In this document: positions 9,214 to 17,471 of the stretch, in pieces
How positions within the stretch are numbered: the first letter of the stretch is position 1
Layout of the letters: every line of letters begins with the position of its first letter
NCBI RefSeq assembly: GCF_001544275.1
Contig: NZ_BCQE01000009.1
Span: forward strand, 88,625-152,624
Direction: 5' to 3'
Length of the DNA: 64,000 nt
From: Enterococcus gallinarum NBRC 100675
Lineage (GTDB): Bacteria > Bacillota > Bacilli > Lactobacillales > Enterococcaceae
Made by a program: the position numbers and the translations under genes
The notes under the pieces: generated by a model
What the model saw: only the letters and a program-made list of their open reading frames with translations
What the model was told of the DNA's origin: nothing
Database searches by the model: none

Positions 9214-10011
9214 CTAAATATGAAGATCCTTCTTACAAAAGACCATGCCCGATGCCACGAACAGGATACACGCTCCGATCAATAGGACAAAGATTCCGAT
9301 GAGACCACTACGATCTCCTGCGATCAAAGCATCTGGATCAAACAATGTAAAGAAAGTAAAATACTTTACTTTTTCTGCATTTCCGCCGGTGTTGGCAAGC
9401 ATCTGTAAGACGTACATTAATGCTGGTATCCCACCGCCGACAGCAATACTGTATTTTGAATCATTAAAAACACAAGAAGCTAAGAAAGAGATTCCTGCGA
9501 TAAACAACTGCAAACAAAGCAACCCACCATTCAGCAGCAACAATTTGGGAATCTCGAGTTCTCCTTTAAATTGTAATCCGCAAAGGATCTCTAATGCAGT
9601 GCCATAGATGATCAAAAAGAAAATACCCGTTAAAAGAACCGACATCTGCGTCATGACAATCGTTTTCCGCTTGATTGGTGCTGCCAGCAGGGCCACCATC
9701 GCATTACTGTCCACATATTTGGCAATCAATGCATTCCCTCGAAGAATCGAGAATACCATTGGAAAAATGATCAAAATAAAACCATAGAGATAAGAAGACA
9801 TGAAACCCAATAATGAGTTAGCGCCGGCTTTCATGCCGACTGCCGACATCAATTCTGGCAACATCTTGCGCATCTCTTCAAGAGACTGCATCATTTCTGG
9901 ATTGTACATACTGACAATGATCGAGATGTAAAGGGTCATGACGGCACCAAAAATCACAAGCGTCAGGATGCTGCGGCGTAATTCGCGTTTGTAAAGGGTG
10001 AAATTGATCAT
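9214..10011 (-). CDS. ABC exporter permease (ABC-2-like)
   Basis: 265 aa with six hydrophobic segments. The first follows MINFTLYKRELRRS and the last is near FVLLIGACILFVASGMV. This is the ABC-2-type permease layout of drug, lipid or peptide exporters. Its start overlaps the stop of the ATPase gene (ATGA type, 10008-10011), so the pair is co-translated and should form one transporter. Substrate is not deducible. Confidence 0.85.
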   Translation of the reverse strand: MINFTLYKRELRRSILTLVIFGAVMTLYISIIVSMYNPEMMQSLEEMRKMLPELMSAVGMKAGANSLLGFMSSYLYGFILIIFPMVFSILRGNALIAKYVDSNAMVALLAAPIKRKTIVMTQMSVLLTGIFFLIIYGTALEILCGLQFKGELEIPKLLLLNGGLLCLQLFIAGISFLASCVFNDSKYSIAVGGGIPALMYVLQMLANTGGNAEKVKYFTFFTLFDPDALIAGDRSGLIGIFVLLIGACILFVASGMVFCKKDLHI

Positions 10012-10829
10012 TTCTCTTCACCTCCATAATAATCCATAAAGATCTGTTCCAATGTTTGACTCGTACTGACTTGAACCTGACTAGGTTGTGCCGGATCGAT
10101 TTCTCCATTGAAATCTGCTGCAAAGGCTACCGCCAGTTGTTCATTTGGCAAAGTGACGGTATAACGACGCAGATGTTTTTCTCTTAATGTGTCGGTGGAA
10201 TCCAACGCAACTAATTTTCCCGCACGAATGATGCCAATTCGATCACAGGTCCGCTCAACTTCTTCAAACATGTGGCTAGACATGAGGATGGTTTTGCCTC
10301 GCTTCTTTTCTTCAGTGATTAAATCAATAAAACGTGACTGCATCAAAGGATCCAATCCACTAGTAGGCTCATCCAAAATCAGAATCTCCGGATCGTGCAT
10401 GAAAGCCACAACGATGCCAATTTTTTGTTTCATCCCTTTACTCATTTTCTTGATCTTGCCGTTCGGATCTAACTCAAATCGATCAAGTAATTCTTTGGCC
10501 CGTCCATTTTCAGTATTTCCCCGATACTTTGCTATAAAGGTAATAAATTCTGTTCCAGTCATTTCATCAAAAAATGTCATTTCGCCTGGAATGTAGCCTA
10601 AATTTCTTTGGATTTGTTCCCGTTGTTGCCAACAATCCAGCCCATTGATTGAACAACTGCCACTTTGAGGTTTAATGAACCCCATTAGATGACGGATCGT
10701 CGTGGTCTTCCCCGCGCCATTGGGCCCCAGAAATCCAAACGCTCCTGTTTCCACAGAAAATGACAGGTCAAAAATTCCTTTGCCATTGCCATAATCTCGT
10801 GTAAGGTTGGAAATATCAATTTTCCCCAT
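10008..10829 (-). CDS. ABC transporter ATP-binding protein
   Basis: 273 aa. Walker A GPNGAGKTTT (residues 35-44), a signature-region variant KMSKGMKQKIG, Walker B ILILDEPTSGLDP and a switch histidine in MSSHMFEEVE are all present, so it should be an active ATPase. The C-terminal extension (from about 215) resembles the DUF4162-type tail of drug-exporter ATPases. SD AGGAGG lies upstream of the ATG. It partners with the permease that follows. Confidence 0.9.
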   Translation of the reverse strand: MGKIDISNLTRDYGNGKGIFDLSFSVETGAFGFLGPNGAGKTTTIRHLMGFIKPQSGSCSINGLDCWQQREQIQRNLGYIPGEMTFFDEMTGTEFITFIAKYRGNTENGRAKELLDRFELDPNGKIKKMSKGMKQKIGIVVAFMHDPEILILDEPTSGLDPLMQSRFIDLITEEKKRGKTILMSSHMFEEVERTCDRIGIIRAGKLVALDSTDTLREKHLRRYTVTLPNEQLAVAFAADFNGEIDPAQPSQVQVSTSQTLEQIFMDYYGGEEK

Positions 10830-10864
10830 CGTACATTCCTCCTATTGACCAACACCTATCCACT

Positions 10865-10879
10865 AGCAAATCATTTGCT
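10865..10879. promoter_or_regulatory. Palindrome upstream of the ABC operon
   Basis: AGCAAATCATTTGCT is a perfect 7-bp inverted repeat around one base, about 36 bases upstream of the ATPase start. Its position fits an operator, but no regulator gene is adjacent. Confidence 0.4.
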
Positions 10880-10946
10880 GCTTCGATCTACTCGCTTTTT
10901 GATGCTCCCGCTTTGCAAGTGATCAGTCAAGGCCATCGGTCTTTGC

Positions 10947-10961
10947 CATACGTTTCGTATG
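10947..10961. repeat. Inverted repeat CATACG/CGTATG
   Basis: CATACGTTTCGTATG: perfect 6-bp arms around TTT, roughly 120 bases upstream of the ABC ATPase start. Operator or hairpin; no T-run follows, so it is not a terminator. Confidence 0.35.
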
Positions 10962-11071
10962 ATGATAGACAAAGTATAGACCATGTTGCTGCTTTTGACT
11001 ATCAAAATATTCATCGTGTCTCAGAAATAAGCTCGCCAAAAAAAGCTGTTTTTTAAGTCGCAAACTGATCA

Positions 11072-11111
11072 CAAAAAAGCAGCAGTCCCATAAATCAAGA
11101 GACTGCTGCTA
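11072..11111 (-). terminator. Rho-independent terminator (minus strand)
   Basis: Stem AGCAGCAGTC with its complement, followed on the minus strand by TTTTTTGT. It is the probable end of the sigma-factor transcript. Confidence 0.75.
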
Positions 11112-11368
11112 GTATCTATCGAAAAGAAATACGTTACCATTCAAAAATCATTCAGAACCCAAGGCACCCATCATGGTCAACATAAAAGGAGTTTATCAAG
11201 TACCAAGAAAAGTTGTCATTACCTGTCGATAATGTGAGAACAGTTTAGACAAAAGGTGCCTTTTGTTCCTTGCTTCCAGTCTACAAAAAGAAGCTGCACG
11301 ATACAAGAGGAACGAGTAAGAAAGCTCCTGTCCCGGTCCTTCACTTTTATTCTGACTAAATAGAACAC

Positions 11369-11854
11369 CTATTTTTTGCTGCTCGTCGTCTCCTCGTGAA
11401 TAAATTGCTGCCAGCGGGCTCTCAACTTCTGACGATAATAATAGCGAGACTGTTTTGATCCCACTTGATTGACCCAATCGAGCCACATTTGTCGTTCTTT
11501 CGGTTTCAGAAATGCCCAGAATTGCATCAGCAATAGATGATTGTCGATGTCTTCTTTCAAATCAATCGTTTCTTCCTGCTCTGATGCTATTGCTTGAATC
11601 AGTTGTTTTTGTCGATTACTTTTTCGTTGTAAATCAATCACTCGCCATAGCAAAAAGCCAAATAGATAATTCACTTCATTTTCGTTGCGAAAGATCCCTT
11701 CATCAGGATACTTTCGTGCACGCTCAAAGAGCATGAGTCGCAACTCTTGCAAATAATCTTCAAAATCTGGATGGCTGGGGAAAATGCCCGCCCGAATCAG
11801 CACTTTGTAAAAGAGGCGCTCATAAGAAGCCATCAGTGTTTGCCATTCTTTCAT
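11369..11854 (-). CDS. ComX-like alternative sigma factor
   Basis: 161 aa from ATG 11854, where AAAGGAGG sits 7 bases upstream; an in-frame extension to 11899 lacks a ribosome-binding site. A region-2-like segment (FEDYLQELRLMLFERARKYP, then FLLWRVIDLQRKS) and a C-terminal region-4-like segment rich in basic residues (SRYYYRQKLRARWQQF) match short sigma-70-like factors of the ComX/SigX type. In Lactobacillales these direct RNA polymerase to late competence genes. It faces away from the comK-like gene at 12023, which supports a competence role. A general ECF-like factor remains possible. Confidence 0.7.
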   Translation of the reverse strand: MKEWQTLMASYERLFYKVLIRAGIFPSHPDFEDYLQELRLMLFERARKYPDEGIFRNENEVNYLFGFLLWRVIDLQRKSNRQKQLIQAIASEQEETIDLKEDIDNHLLLMQFWAFLKPKERQMWLDWVNQVGSKQSRYYYRQKLRARWQQFIHEETTSSKK

Positions 11855-12022
11855 TGTATTCCTCCTTTTGCTTGGTGTTCCCGCGGGTACATTAACCATA
11901 GCAAAAAGAGGAAGTGACTATTTTTATCAAAAATCAATAAATCATTTGAATTATGCACTTTTTATTGCAAAAATAGTCAGATAATTTTATAGTTGAAGTA
12001 TCTAAAATGAAGGAGTTTTTCT

Positions 12023-12799
12023 ATGAAGAGATGCTACTCCCCTACAAGTTAGAATAAACTTGATCCTTACCGTCTGTCCTTTGACCCAAAATGTAAACGA
12101 TTCCTCAATTCTAGTGATCAGACCACTTGCCATGAACTTGCTGCTTTGATCCGCCCAACCATGACAATCGACTTCGAGAAAGAAATTTTTGCCATTCTGC
12201 CTTTTGTTCGTGATGATCGCACGCATTCTTTGATCATTTATCAAGACTATTGTTCTCTGCTTCCACAGCCGCCATTTCCTATCATCAAACAGATTCTTCT
12301 CCATTTCCATTTTTATGAGTACGCGCTTTTCAAAGATACACTGTACCATTTATTCAGCCAGTCGAATATCAAACGTCAATACAAGATTCCTTGTGCGACT
12401 AGCGAATATAGCTTGCTACCACTAACAAATGCGACCAAAAAAGACACGATTTGGGTGAACCCTGGAAAAATCATGACTTTGTCCGCTTCTGGACCGCAGC
12501 TATTCATTGAACTGCACAATCAGTTCTCTTTCCCCTGTTTGGTTGAGTCCCGCCGCTTAAAGCAAACCATGCTGATTAGTTTCCTTGCTCATGGCATTAT
12601 CAAACGAGAACATAGCTATCAACTGCCTCGGGCGAACACTAGCCTCACTGAGTTTTTGGAACTTTCTTTTTCTCCCCTCACCAACCACTTACTAGAAGAT
12701 CTTCATTTTCATGATCTTCCCGGCAAACGAGGAAGTTTTAGTCTGATTTATCAAGATCTCTATGCAGAAGAAAGCCAACAAAAAATGCGACAAAAATGA
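12023..12799 (+). pseudogene. comK: ComK-like competence regulator, amber codon at position 10
   Basis: A well-formed start (AAGGAG, 6 bases, ATG at 12023) opens a frame that meets TAG at 12050-12052 and then stays open to 12799, about 248 more codons in the same frame. A shorter product could begin at TTG 12146 or ATG 12161, but neither has an SD. The body aligns by eye with ComK: EIFAILPF versus the TIAVLP segment, then IIYQDYCSLLPQPPFPIIKQ, then PCATS...KKDTIWV, where ComK has FPT.S...CGWI. ComK binds promoters of competence and recombination genes. Either the gene is inactivated or translation is reduced or regulated by readthrough or reinitiation. Divergent from the ComX-like sigma gene. 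Confidence 0.65.
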
Positions 12800-12929
12800 G
12801 TGCATTTGTTCAATTTCCCCTCTTACCAACGCTTTTGCTTCTGAAAGGAGCAACTACAGAAAATTTACAAGAAATTCAAAAGAAAAATATTTTTTGATCT
12901 TTTAGCGTATTTTATTTTTGAGAAACAAA

Positions 12930-13019
12930 AAAGCACTAGTTTAAGAAAATAGTGCTTTAAGAAAGTAACGCTTTAAAAAAGTAGTGCGTTAAGAAAATAG
13001 TGCTTTAAAAAAATAGTGG
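12930..13019. repeat. 16-bp tandem repeats built from a terminator arm
   Basis: A hairpin AAGCACTA/TAGTGCTT (12931-12957) follows the comK-like gene. Its 3' arm continues as four exact-period 16-base copies starting at 12950, 12966, 12982 and 12998 (consensus TAGTGCTTTAAGAAAA), with a fifth start at 13014. Each copy can pair with the single 5' arm. Confidence 0.8.
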
Positions 13020-13047
13020 CGGAATGCTGCGAAGGAGGAAAACTATT

Positions 13048-13179
13048 ATGCGTATCGTTAAAATTTCGGAGACAGAGATCTATGTCGAAATGACAGGGAA
13101 AGAATCATTTACAGTTACTTGCAGCAGTGAGCAGCTCGCTGAGCGATGGCTGGCATTGTTAGAAGGTTTATCCGAGTAG
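13048..13179 (+). CDS. Small protein, 43 aa, unknown
   Basis: ATG at 13048 is preceded by GAAGGAGGAAA, one of the strongest ribosome-binding sites in the window, and the frame ends at TAG 13177-13179. The product begins MRIVKISETEIYVEM and ends WLALLEGLSE. It is soluble and slightly acidic, with a predicted beta-rich first half and an amphipathic C-terminal helix. I do not recognise it. Its position just after the repeat block and before a long terminator suggests it is independently expressed. Confidence 0.55.
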   Translation: MRIVKISETEIYVEMTGKESFTVTCSSEQLAERWLALLEGLSE

Positions 13180-13306
13180 AGCAACTGATCTTCGAAGCAA
13201 GATCCGCAAGCGAGACCGCAAGTCAGCTGACCCCATTGGCAGTTGGCTGATGCAATGCCTGAAATGTCTTTCTTTTCTCATAAGAGGACAGCAACCAGTG
13301 CCCATA

Positions 13307-13397
13307 ATAAAAAGCAGCGGCTGCTTGCAGTGACCCGAAAAGTTGGACCAAAAGCCAACTTTTCGGACACACTTCATTTTTGCCGCTGCTTTTTTTA
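13307..13397. terminator. Large nested bidirectional terminator
   Basis: The outer stem AAAGCAGCGGC pairs with GCCGCTGCTTT across about 65 bases, followed by TTTTTTT. Inside it lies a second perfect 12-bp hairpin (CCGAAAAGTTGG, loop ACCAAAAG, CCAACTTTTCGG). It separates the 43-aa gene from the convergent M23 hydrolase gene. Confidence 0.75.
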
Positions 13398-13398
13398 T

Positions 13399-14763
13399 TT
13401 AGAGGCCTAATTCAGACGCGGGGTCGAAGAAGCCTGACCATAGTCCTGTCGCCATCCCCAAATGTAGATGGACACCAGTCGAATTCCCAGTTGTTCCCAT
13501 TCCACCAAGGTATTGACGTGCTGTGACACTTTGACCGCTGCTAACAGCAGGCAATGCATTGAAGTGCATATAATAACTATAGATGCCGTTCGGATGCTTT
13601 ATAATCACATAATTTCCTGTGGACGGACCATAACCGGCTTCTACCACTTTCCCACCTTGAATCGCATAAATCGGTGTTCCACTACTACCAGTAAAGTCGA
13701 TCCCATTGTGCTGGTTGCCGGAAGAACCCGTTGGATCTGTACGGTATCCAAAACGACTCGAGATATGGACAGAATCGACCGGTAAAGACCAACCGCTTGT
13801 TTGATTTCCACTAGCAAGCTCCGGTGTTTCTTGGTCAGTATCTTGATTGGTTTCTTTTTTACTTGTTTCTTCAATGTTGGTCGCTTCTTTGATTGGTGCA
13901 GAAGCATTAGCGGATGACGTTGCTTCTGCGGCAGTTTCTTTTGCCGACTCTTTTTCTTGAGAGACCGCTGCTTCAGCGGCTACTTGTTTTTTCGCTAGTT
14001 CCTGAGTTTTTTTTGCCTCAGCTTGTGCTTGTTTCTTAGCTTCTGCAGCTAACGCTTCTTCTGCTGCTAATTGTTTCAGTGTTTCTTCCCGTTTCTTTTC
14101 AGCAGCCGCTTTTTCTGCTTCCAAGTCAGACTTTTTGCTCTCTTCTTGATTCAGAGACAATCGTAAGTCGGCTAATGCCACGTCCTGATTCAATCGTACA
14201 TCCGCAAGCTCCCCTTGCTTTTGTTGCAGCTCGCTCGCATGAGTTTCAATTTCGGATAGTTTTTCTTCTAGTTCTTTTTCGAGCTTGATACTTGTCTCGA
14301 TGTCTTTTTGCTGTTGCTCAACGATACTATTGCTGGCATTCATAATGGTGACAGAAGCAATGGCTCGTTGGATCGCTTCACCTAGTGAGTCAGCATCAAG
14401 TAATGTCGTCATCATGGCATTCGAAGGTTCTGAAACTTGAATATCTCTTGCTTGATTCGCCAGTGTTTCTTTCCGTTTGGCGATTTTTTCTTCCAACTCC
14501 TTGATTTCAACCGCGATTTTGTTGACCTTTTGCTCTGTGCTGGCCTTTGACGCCAAAATCGAATCCATTTCAGATTCAAGTTGTTGGATCTCCGCTTCCG
14601 TCTTTTGTTTGAACGCTTCTATTGAAGCAGATTCCCCTTTGATTTCATTGATTCGCTGGGTTTGTTGTTGAATTTGACGATCGACATCTTCTGCACGTGC
14701 AGTTAATGGCAAGCCAATCAACATCAGTGAACTTGCTACTATCAGTTTTTCTAGTTTTTTCAT
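13399..14763 (-). CDS. Secreted peptidoglycan hydrolase, coiled coil plus M23 peptidase
   Basis: 454 aa. A signal peptide (cleavage near LTARA-E) is followed by a long coiled coil (about 25-250, PcsB/CwlO-like with repeated IQQLESEM and ELEEKIAK heptads), an Ala/Lys/Glu-rich linker, and a C-terminal M23/LytM peptidase (about 335-454). Zinc ligands are visible in QHNGIDF (H and D) and HLHLG (HxH). Such proteins cut peptide cross-links during division, and the coiled coil usually holds the enzyme inactive until FtsEX-type activation. Its promoter region carries two direct repeats (14842-14876). Confidence 0.9.
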   Translation of the reverse strand: MKKLEKLIVASSLMLIGLPLTARAEDVDRQIQQQTQRINEIKGESASIEAFKQKTEAEIQQLESEMDSILASKASTEQKVNKIAVEIKELEEKIAKRKETLANQARDIQVSEPSNAMMTTLLDADSLGEAIQRAIASVTIMNASNSIVEQQQKDIETSIKLEKELEEKLSEIETHASELQQKQGELADVRLNQDVALADLRLSLNQEESKKSDLEAEKAAAEKKREETLKQLAAEEALAAEAKKQAQAEAKKTQELAKKQVAAEAAVSQEKESAKETAAEATSSANASAPIKEATNIEETSKKETNQDTDQETPELASGNQTSGWSLPVDSVHISSRFGYRTDPTGSSGNQHNGIDFTGSSGTPIYAIQGGKVVEAGYGPSTGNYVIIKHPNGIYSYYMHFNALPAVSSGQSVTARQYLGGMGTTGNSTGVHLHLGMATGLWSGFFDPASELGL

Positions 14764-14841
14764 GCTATCTCCTTAATCCAACAGTTCGTTTCTACTAGCA
14801 TACCGAAATTTCTGATTCTTTTGGGAAGAATCACAAGAAAA

Positions 14842-14876
14842 ACATCTGGTTGCAAAATTCTGACATCTCGTTGCAA
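14842..14876. promoter_or_regulatory. Two direct repeats upstream of the M23 hydrolase gene
   Basis: ACATCTGGTTGCAA (14842-14855) and ACATCTCGTTGCAA (14863-14876) match at 13 of 14 positions with a 21-base period, two helical turns. They lie 80-115 bases upstream of the start, the spacing expected for a tandem response-regulator site. Confidence 0.5.
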
Positions 14877-15035
14877 TCAACTTGTTAGATTCCAACATGA
14901 ATCGTAAGTTGCTTTTTATTTCTTTTCATGAGGAAAAAAACAGTTGAGAATTTTTTTGCAAAAAAAGGTAGATAAATGCTCAGTCATTGAACATTCATCT
15001 ACCTCCGTTGGACTTTCATTTGATGATCGACAAAA

Positions 15036-15677
15036 TCAGATGAATCGCCTAGCTGCCAAATCAGCGGCAGCTACTACCATCGCTTCTTCAGGAAAAACCA
15101 TTCCGGCGGTAAAAGCATTGGGATAAGCCAATACTTTCAAGCCCGCACTTAAAGCGGCCGTCACCCCGGTTGGACTATCCTCCAGTGCAATAACTTCTTC
15201 TTCTGACAATGCCAACTGTGCAAGACATTTCTGATATCCCTCAGGAGCTGGCTTGCCTTCCTTCACATCATCCCGAGTTATGATAAGATCAAAAACTGAC
15301 ATCAACTCTTGATGATGAGCAAAGAAATGCATCAATTCTGCTTTCCTTGAATTAGAGACGATCGCTAGCTTCAACTGGTTCTTTTTGCCATACTGGATAA
15401 CTTCTGCAATGCCTTCCCGCAATGGTACCTCAGGATACTTCGTTTTCTGCGCTTGAGTAAAACATGCTTCAATGGCTTCTACATCGACAGGCTTCCCTAG
15501 AGATTTTTCTAAGTGTTGATAAAACACCCCATCTGCTGAACCAATACTTTTTTGGTAGTCTCTTCTTGTATAGGTTACCTGGTAGGTGTCACGAAGGTAT
15601 TGCTTTACTGCTTGATAAGCAACTTCCTCGGTATCCACAAGCGTACCATCAAAATCAAAAATAATTCCCTTTACCAT
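15036..15677 (-). CDS. HAD-superfamily phosphatase (beta-phosphoglucomutase-like)
   Basis: 213 aa from ATG 15677, where GGGGGAG precedes. Motif I DFDGTLVDTEE (nucleophile and acid Asp), motif II VSNSR, and motif III/IV GKPAPEGY and ALEDSPTGV are all intact, with a helical cap between motifs I and II. It is the last gene of the PTS/SIS operon; such phosphatases usually remove phosphate from accumulating sugar phosphates or isomerise a hexose phosphate. Specific substrate unknown. Confidence 0.85.
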   Translation of the reverse strand: MVKGIIFDFDGTLVDTEEVAYQAVKQYLRDTYQVTYTRRDYQKSIGSADGVFYQHLEKSLGKPVDVEAIEACFTQAQKTKYPEVPLREGIAEVIQYGKKNQLKLAIVSNSRKAELMHFFAHHQELMSVFDLIITRDDVKEGKPAPEGYQKCLAQLALSEEEVIALEDSPTGVTAALSAGLKVLAYPNAFTAGMVFPEEAMVVAAADLAARRFI

Positions 15678-15722
15678 GTGCTCCCCCATTGAATCTTTTA
15701 GAATTGGATCTTAGGTTTCATT

Positions 15723-16451
15723 TCAATCTACTTCCCGAAACGCAGCGAAATCTTCATAGAACGTCTTGGGCGGTACATCCGACTTTTGCCGCTGCTTGTT
15801 AGGGATAAAAGTCGTTCCCGCTACTTCCGTAAAACTAAAATAGTGTTTTTGCCCGGTGGGCTCTTGATGGCATCCAGTTTGTTCCCCAATGTATAAATCA
15901 TCTACTGAACTGATCGTCTTTGTCGTAATTTGTGATGATACTGAAGCATACAGCTGAATCTCTGAATCGACAATGAACAAATTGGAATGCTCGTCTTGAA
16001 CGAATTGATCGATCACCGTTGCCAGCGTCGCTAATTTAGAAAAATTATAACGGTGCGGCAGACCAAATCCTAAAAGCAATACTCCGCCTACTACCAATGC
16101 AATCGCAATGGACCATAACCACTGCTGCTCACCAATCATTTTTGTGACCGCAAAGATACCTAGAGCCCCGGCTAAAATCAAAGCTATTTTTATCATCCCC
16201 AAAACTTTGATATAGCGTAACCGACTTTCTCTTGTCAGATGGTCTTTCCCCCAAGGAAACCATTCTGGTGTCGAGATATCAATGATCAATGTGTAAGTAG
16301 CATTTTCTCTGAAGAAGTAGTCTCCTGATTGCTGACAATTTGTAGCTTCAGTTAAATACTTACCGAGCCATTGCCGAAAAGCTTTTTTCTGCTTCTGAGT
16401 AAAAATCCGAGGAAAATACAAGCAAAGAAATTCGAACAGTTCTTGTTTCAT
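15723..16451 (-). CDS. Membrane protein of the PTS/SIS operon, unknown
   Basis: 242 aa with two adjacent membrane segments in the middle (about 85-130: IKIALILAGALGIFAV and WLWSIAIALVVGGVLLL), cytosolic N- and C-terminal halves and no signal peptide. It lies 2 bases after the SIS gene and about 45 bases before the HAD gene, so it belongs to the operon. No catalytic motif or family is recognised. Confidence 0.6.
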   Translation of the reverse strand: MKQELFEFLCLYFPRIFTQKQKKAFRQWLGKYLTEATNCQQSGDYFFRENATYTLIIDISTPEWFPWGKDHLTRESRLRYIKVLGMIKIALILAGALGIFAVTKMIGEQQWLWSIAIALVVGGVLLLGFGLPHRYNFSKLATLATVIDQFVQDEHSNLFIVDSEIQLYASVSSQITTKTISSVDDLYIGEQTGCHQEPTGQKHYFSFTEVAGTTFIPNKQRQKSDVPPKTFYEDFAAFREVD

Positions 16452-16453
16452 TT

Positions 16454-17455
16454 TTAATACGCTACTTTCCGATAATATCTGCGTGTTTTAGCACTTTTTC
16501 CAGTTTTTTCTGTATAGACAGTCAATAATAGATCAAAGAAGTGATTCAAAAACCACGGCATCAAAAATTTCTGTGTTTCTTTTGAAAAACGATCCAACCC
16601 AAATTCATTTAAATCAACCGTTTTAGCTTGCGTAGAGTGAGAAGCGATAAAGCGTTCCACCCGTTGATCTTGTTCACGATTAGAATCAGCGTTCATAATC
16701 AAGTTGACTTGGTAATTCTCGGCAACCATTTCGAAGGGACCATGGAAAAATTCAGAAGAATGGATCGGCTGTGCTTGGATCCATTGAATCTCTTCCAAAA
16801 TATAGTTACAGAAGCAACAAACTTCACCCCATAAACGTCCAGATGTCACCCACATTTGCGGTTTCGTCACATCGACAGTCGCAATCAGTTGTTGCGCGAA
16901 GTCTTTGGCCCCAGCGATGGCTTCTCCGACAAATGTGCCAAGTTGGAGAATTTCTTTTCGCATCTTAACCAGTTTGTCTTGATCCATTTGAGTATAGCAC
17001 TCAATGAACCAGCCGAACAGAACCAAATGGACATCTGTATCAACAGAGCTCGTTCGGTAATCAAGAATATCCGCTTCATCCAAAAGTGTGTCATCATCAC
17101 CGATAAACCCATAAATCGTTGTTTCAGGGTAAACTTGATATACTTTACCAAGTGTATCAAGAATCTCTTGCGTAGAACCCGTCTTTGTACCGGCAATAAT
17201 CAATGTTTGATCATCGATTTGATCAAAATAAAGGCTTAGCAACTCTTCCGGGCTGACAATCAAAAATGGCACAGATAATTTTTCAAACAATAGTGGTCTT
17301 AAGCCGACAAATTTGGTGAACGTTCCCCCACAACCCATCAAGAAGATCTTAGTAAATTTCTTTTGCTTCATTTCGTCAGCTGTTTCTTTCACCGCATCTA
17401 ATTGATCGATCACTTGAGAATAGTTGCTAATAAATTGTTCTTTTACAAATGGCAT
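16454..17455 (-). CDS. SIS-domain sugar-phosphate deglycase (FrlB/GfrF-like)
   Basis: 333 aa with two SIS (phosphosugar isomerase) domains; the first carries GCGGTFTKFVG (41-51) and the second QPIHSSEFFHGPFE, the SSEF/HGP motif shared with GlmS and deglycases. FrlB- and GfrE/F-type enzymes of this length split fructoselysine-6-P or glucoselysine-6-P into lysine and glucose-6-P. Its place behind EIIABCD of a mannose-family PTS matches the gfr-type layout of enterobacteria and enterococci. Only one deglycase is present here. SD AAAGGAGAG precedes the ATG. Confidence 0.8.
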   Translation of the reverse strand: MPFVKEQFISNYSQVIDQLDAVKETADEMKQKKFTKIFLMGCGGTFTKFVGLRPLLFEKLSVPFLIVSPEELLSLYFDQIDDQTLIIAGTKTGSTQEILDTLGKVYQVYPETTIYGFIGDDDTLLDEADILDYRTSSVDTDVHLVLFGWFIECYTQMDQDKLVKMRKEILQLGTFVGEAIAGAKDFAQQLIATVDVTKPQMWVTSGRLWGEVCCFCNYILEEIQWIQAQPIHSSEFFHGPFEMVAENYQVNLIMNADSNREQDQRVERFIASHSTQAKTVDLNEFGLDRFSKETQKFLMPWFLNHFFDLLLTVYTEKTGKSAKTRRYYRKVAY

Positions 17456-17471
17456 GAGTTTCTCTCCTTTT

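Larger units (their letters stand above)
10830..11368. other. Intergenic region with two palindromes and a terminator
   Basis: No gene is supported. It contains two perfect inverted repeats (10865-10879 and 10947-10961) ahead of the ABC operon and a minus-strand terminator at 11072-11111. A 96-codon open frame at 11196-11486 overlaps the sigma-factor gene out of frame and is not believed. Confidence 0.5.

Noticed and set aside
11196..11486. Minus-strand 96-codon frame
   Set aside because: Overlaps the end of the sigma-factor gene in another frame, lacks a ribosome-binding site and would run through the space before the terminator.
12002..12349. Minus-strand 115-codon frame antisense to the comK-like gene
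   Set aside because: No SD at its start, and the plus-strand frame is longer and aligns with ComK-type motifs; kept as a weak alternative only.
13168..13377. Minus-strand 69-codon frame
   Set aside because: Runs through the nested terminator hairpin and shows no SD or protein-like composition.
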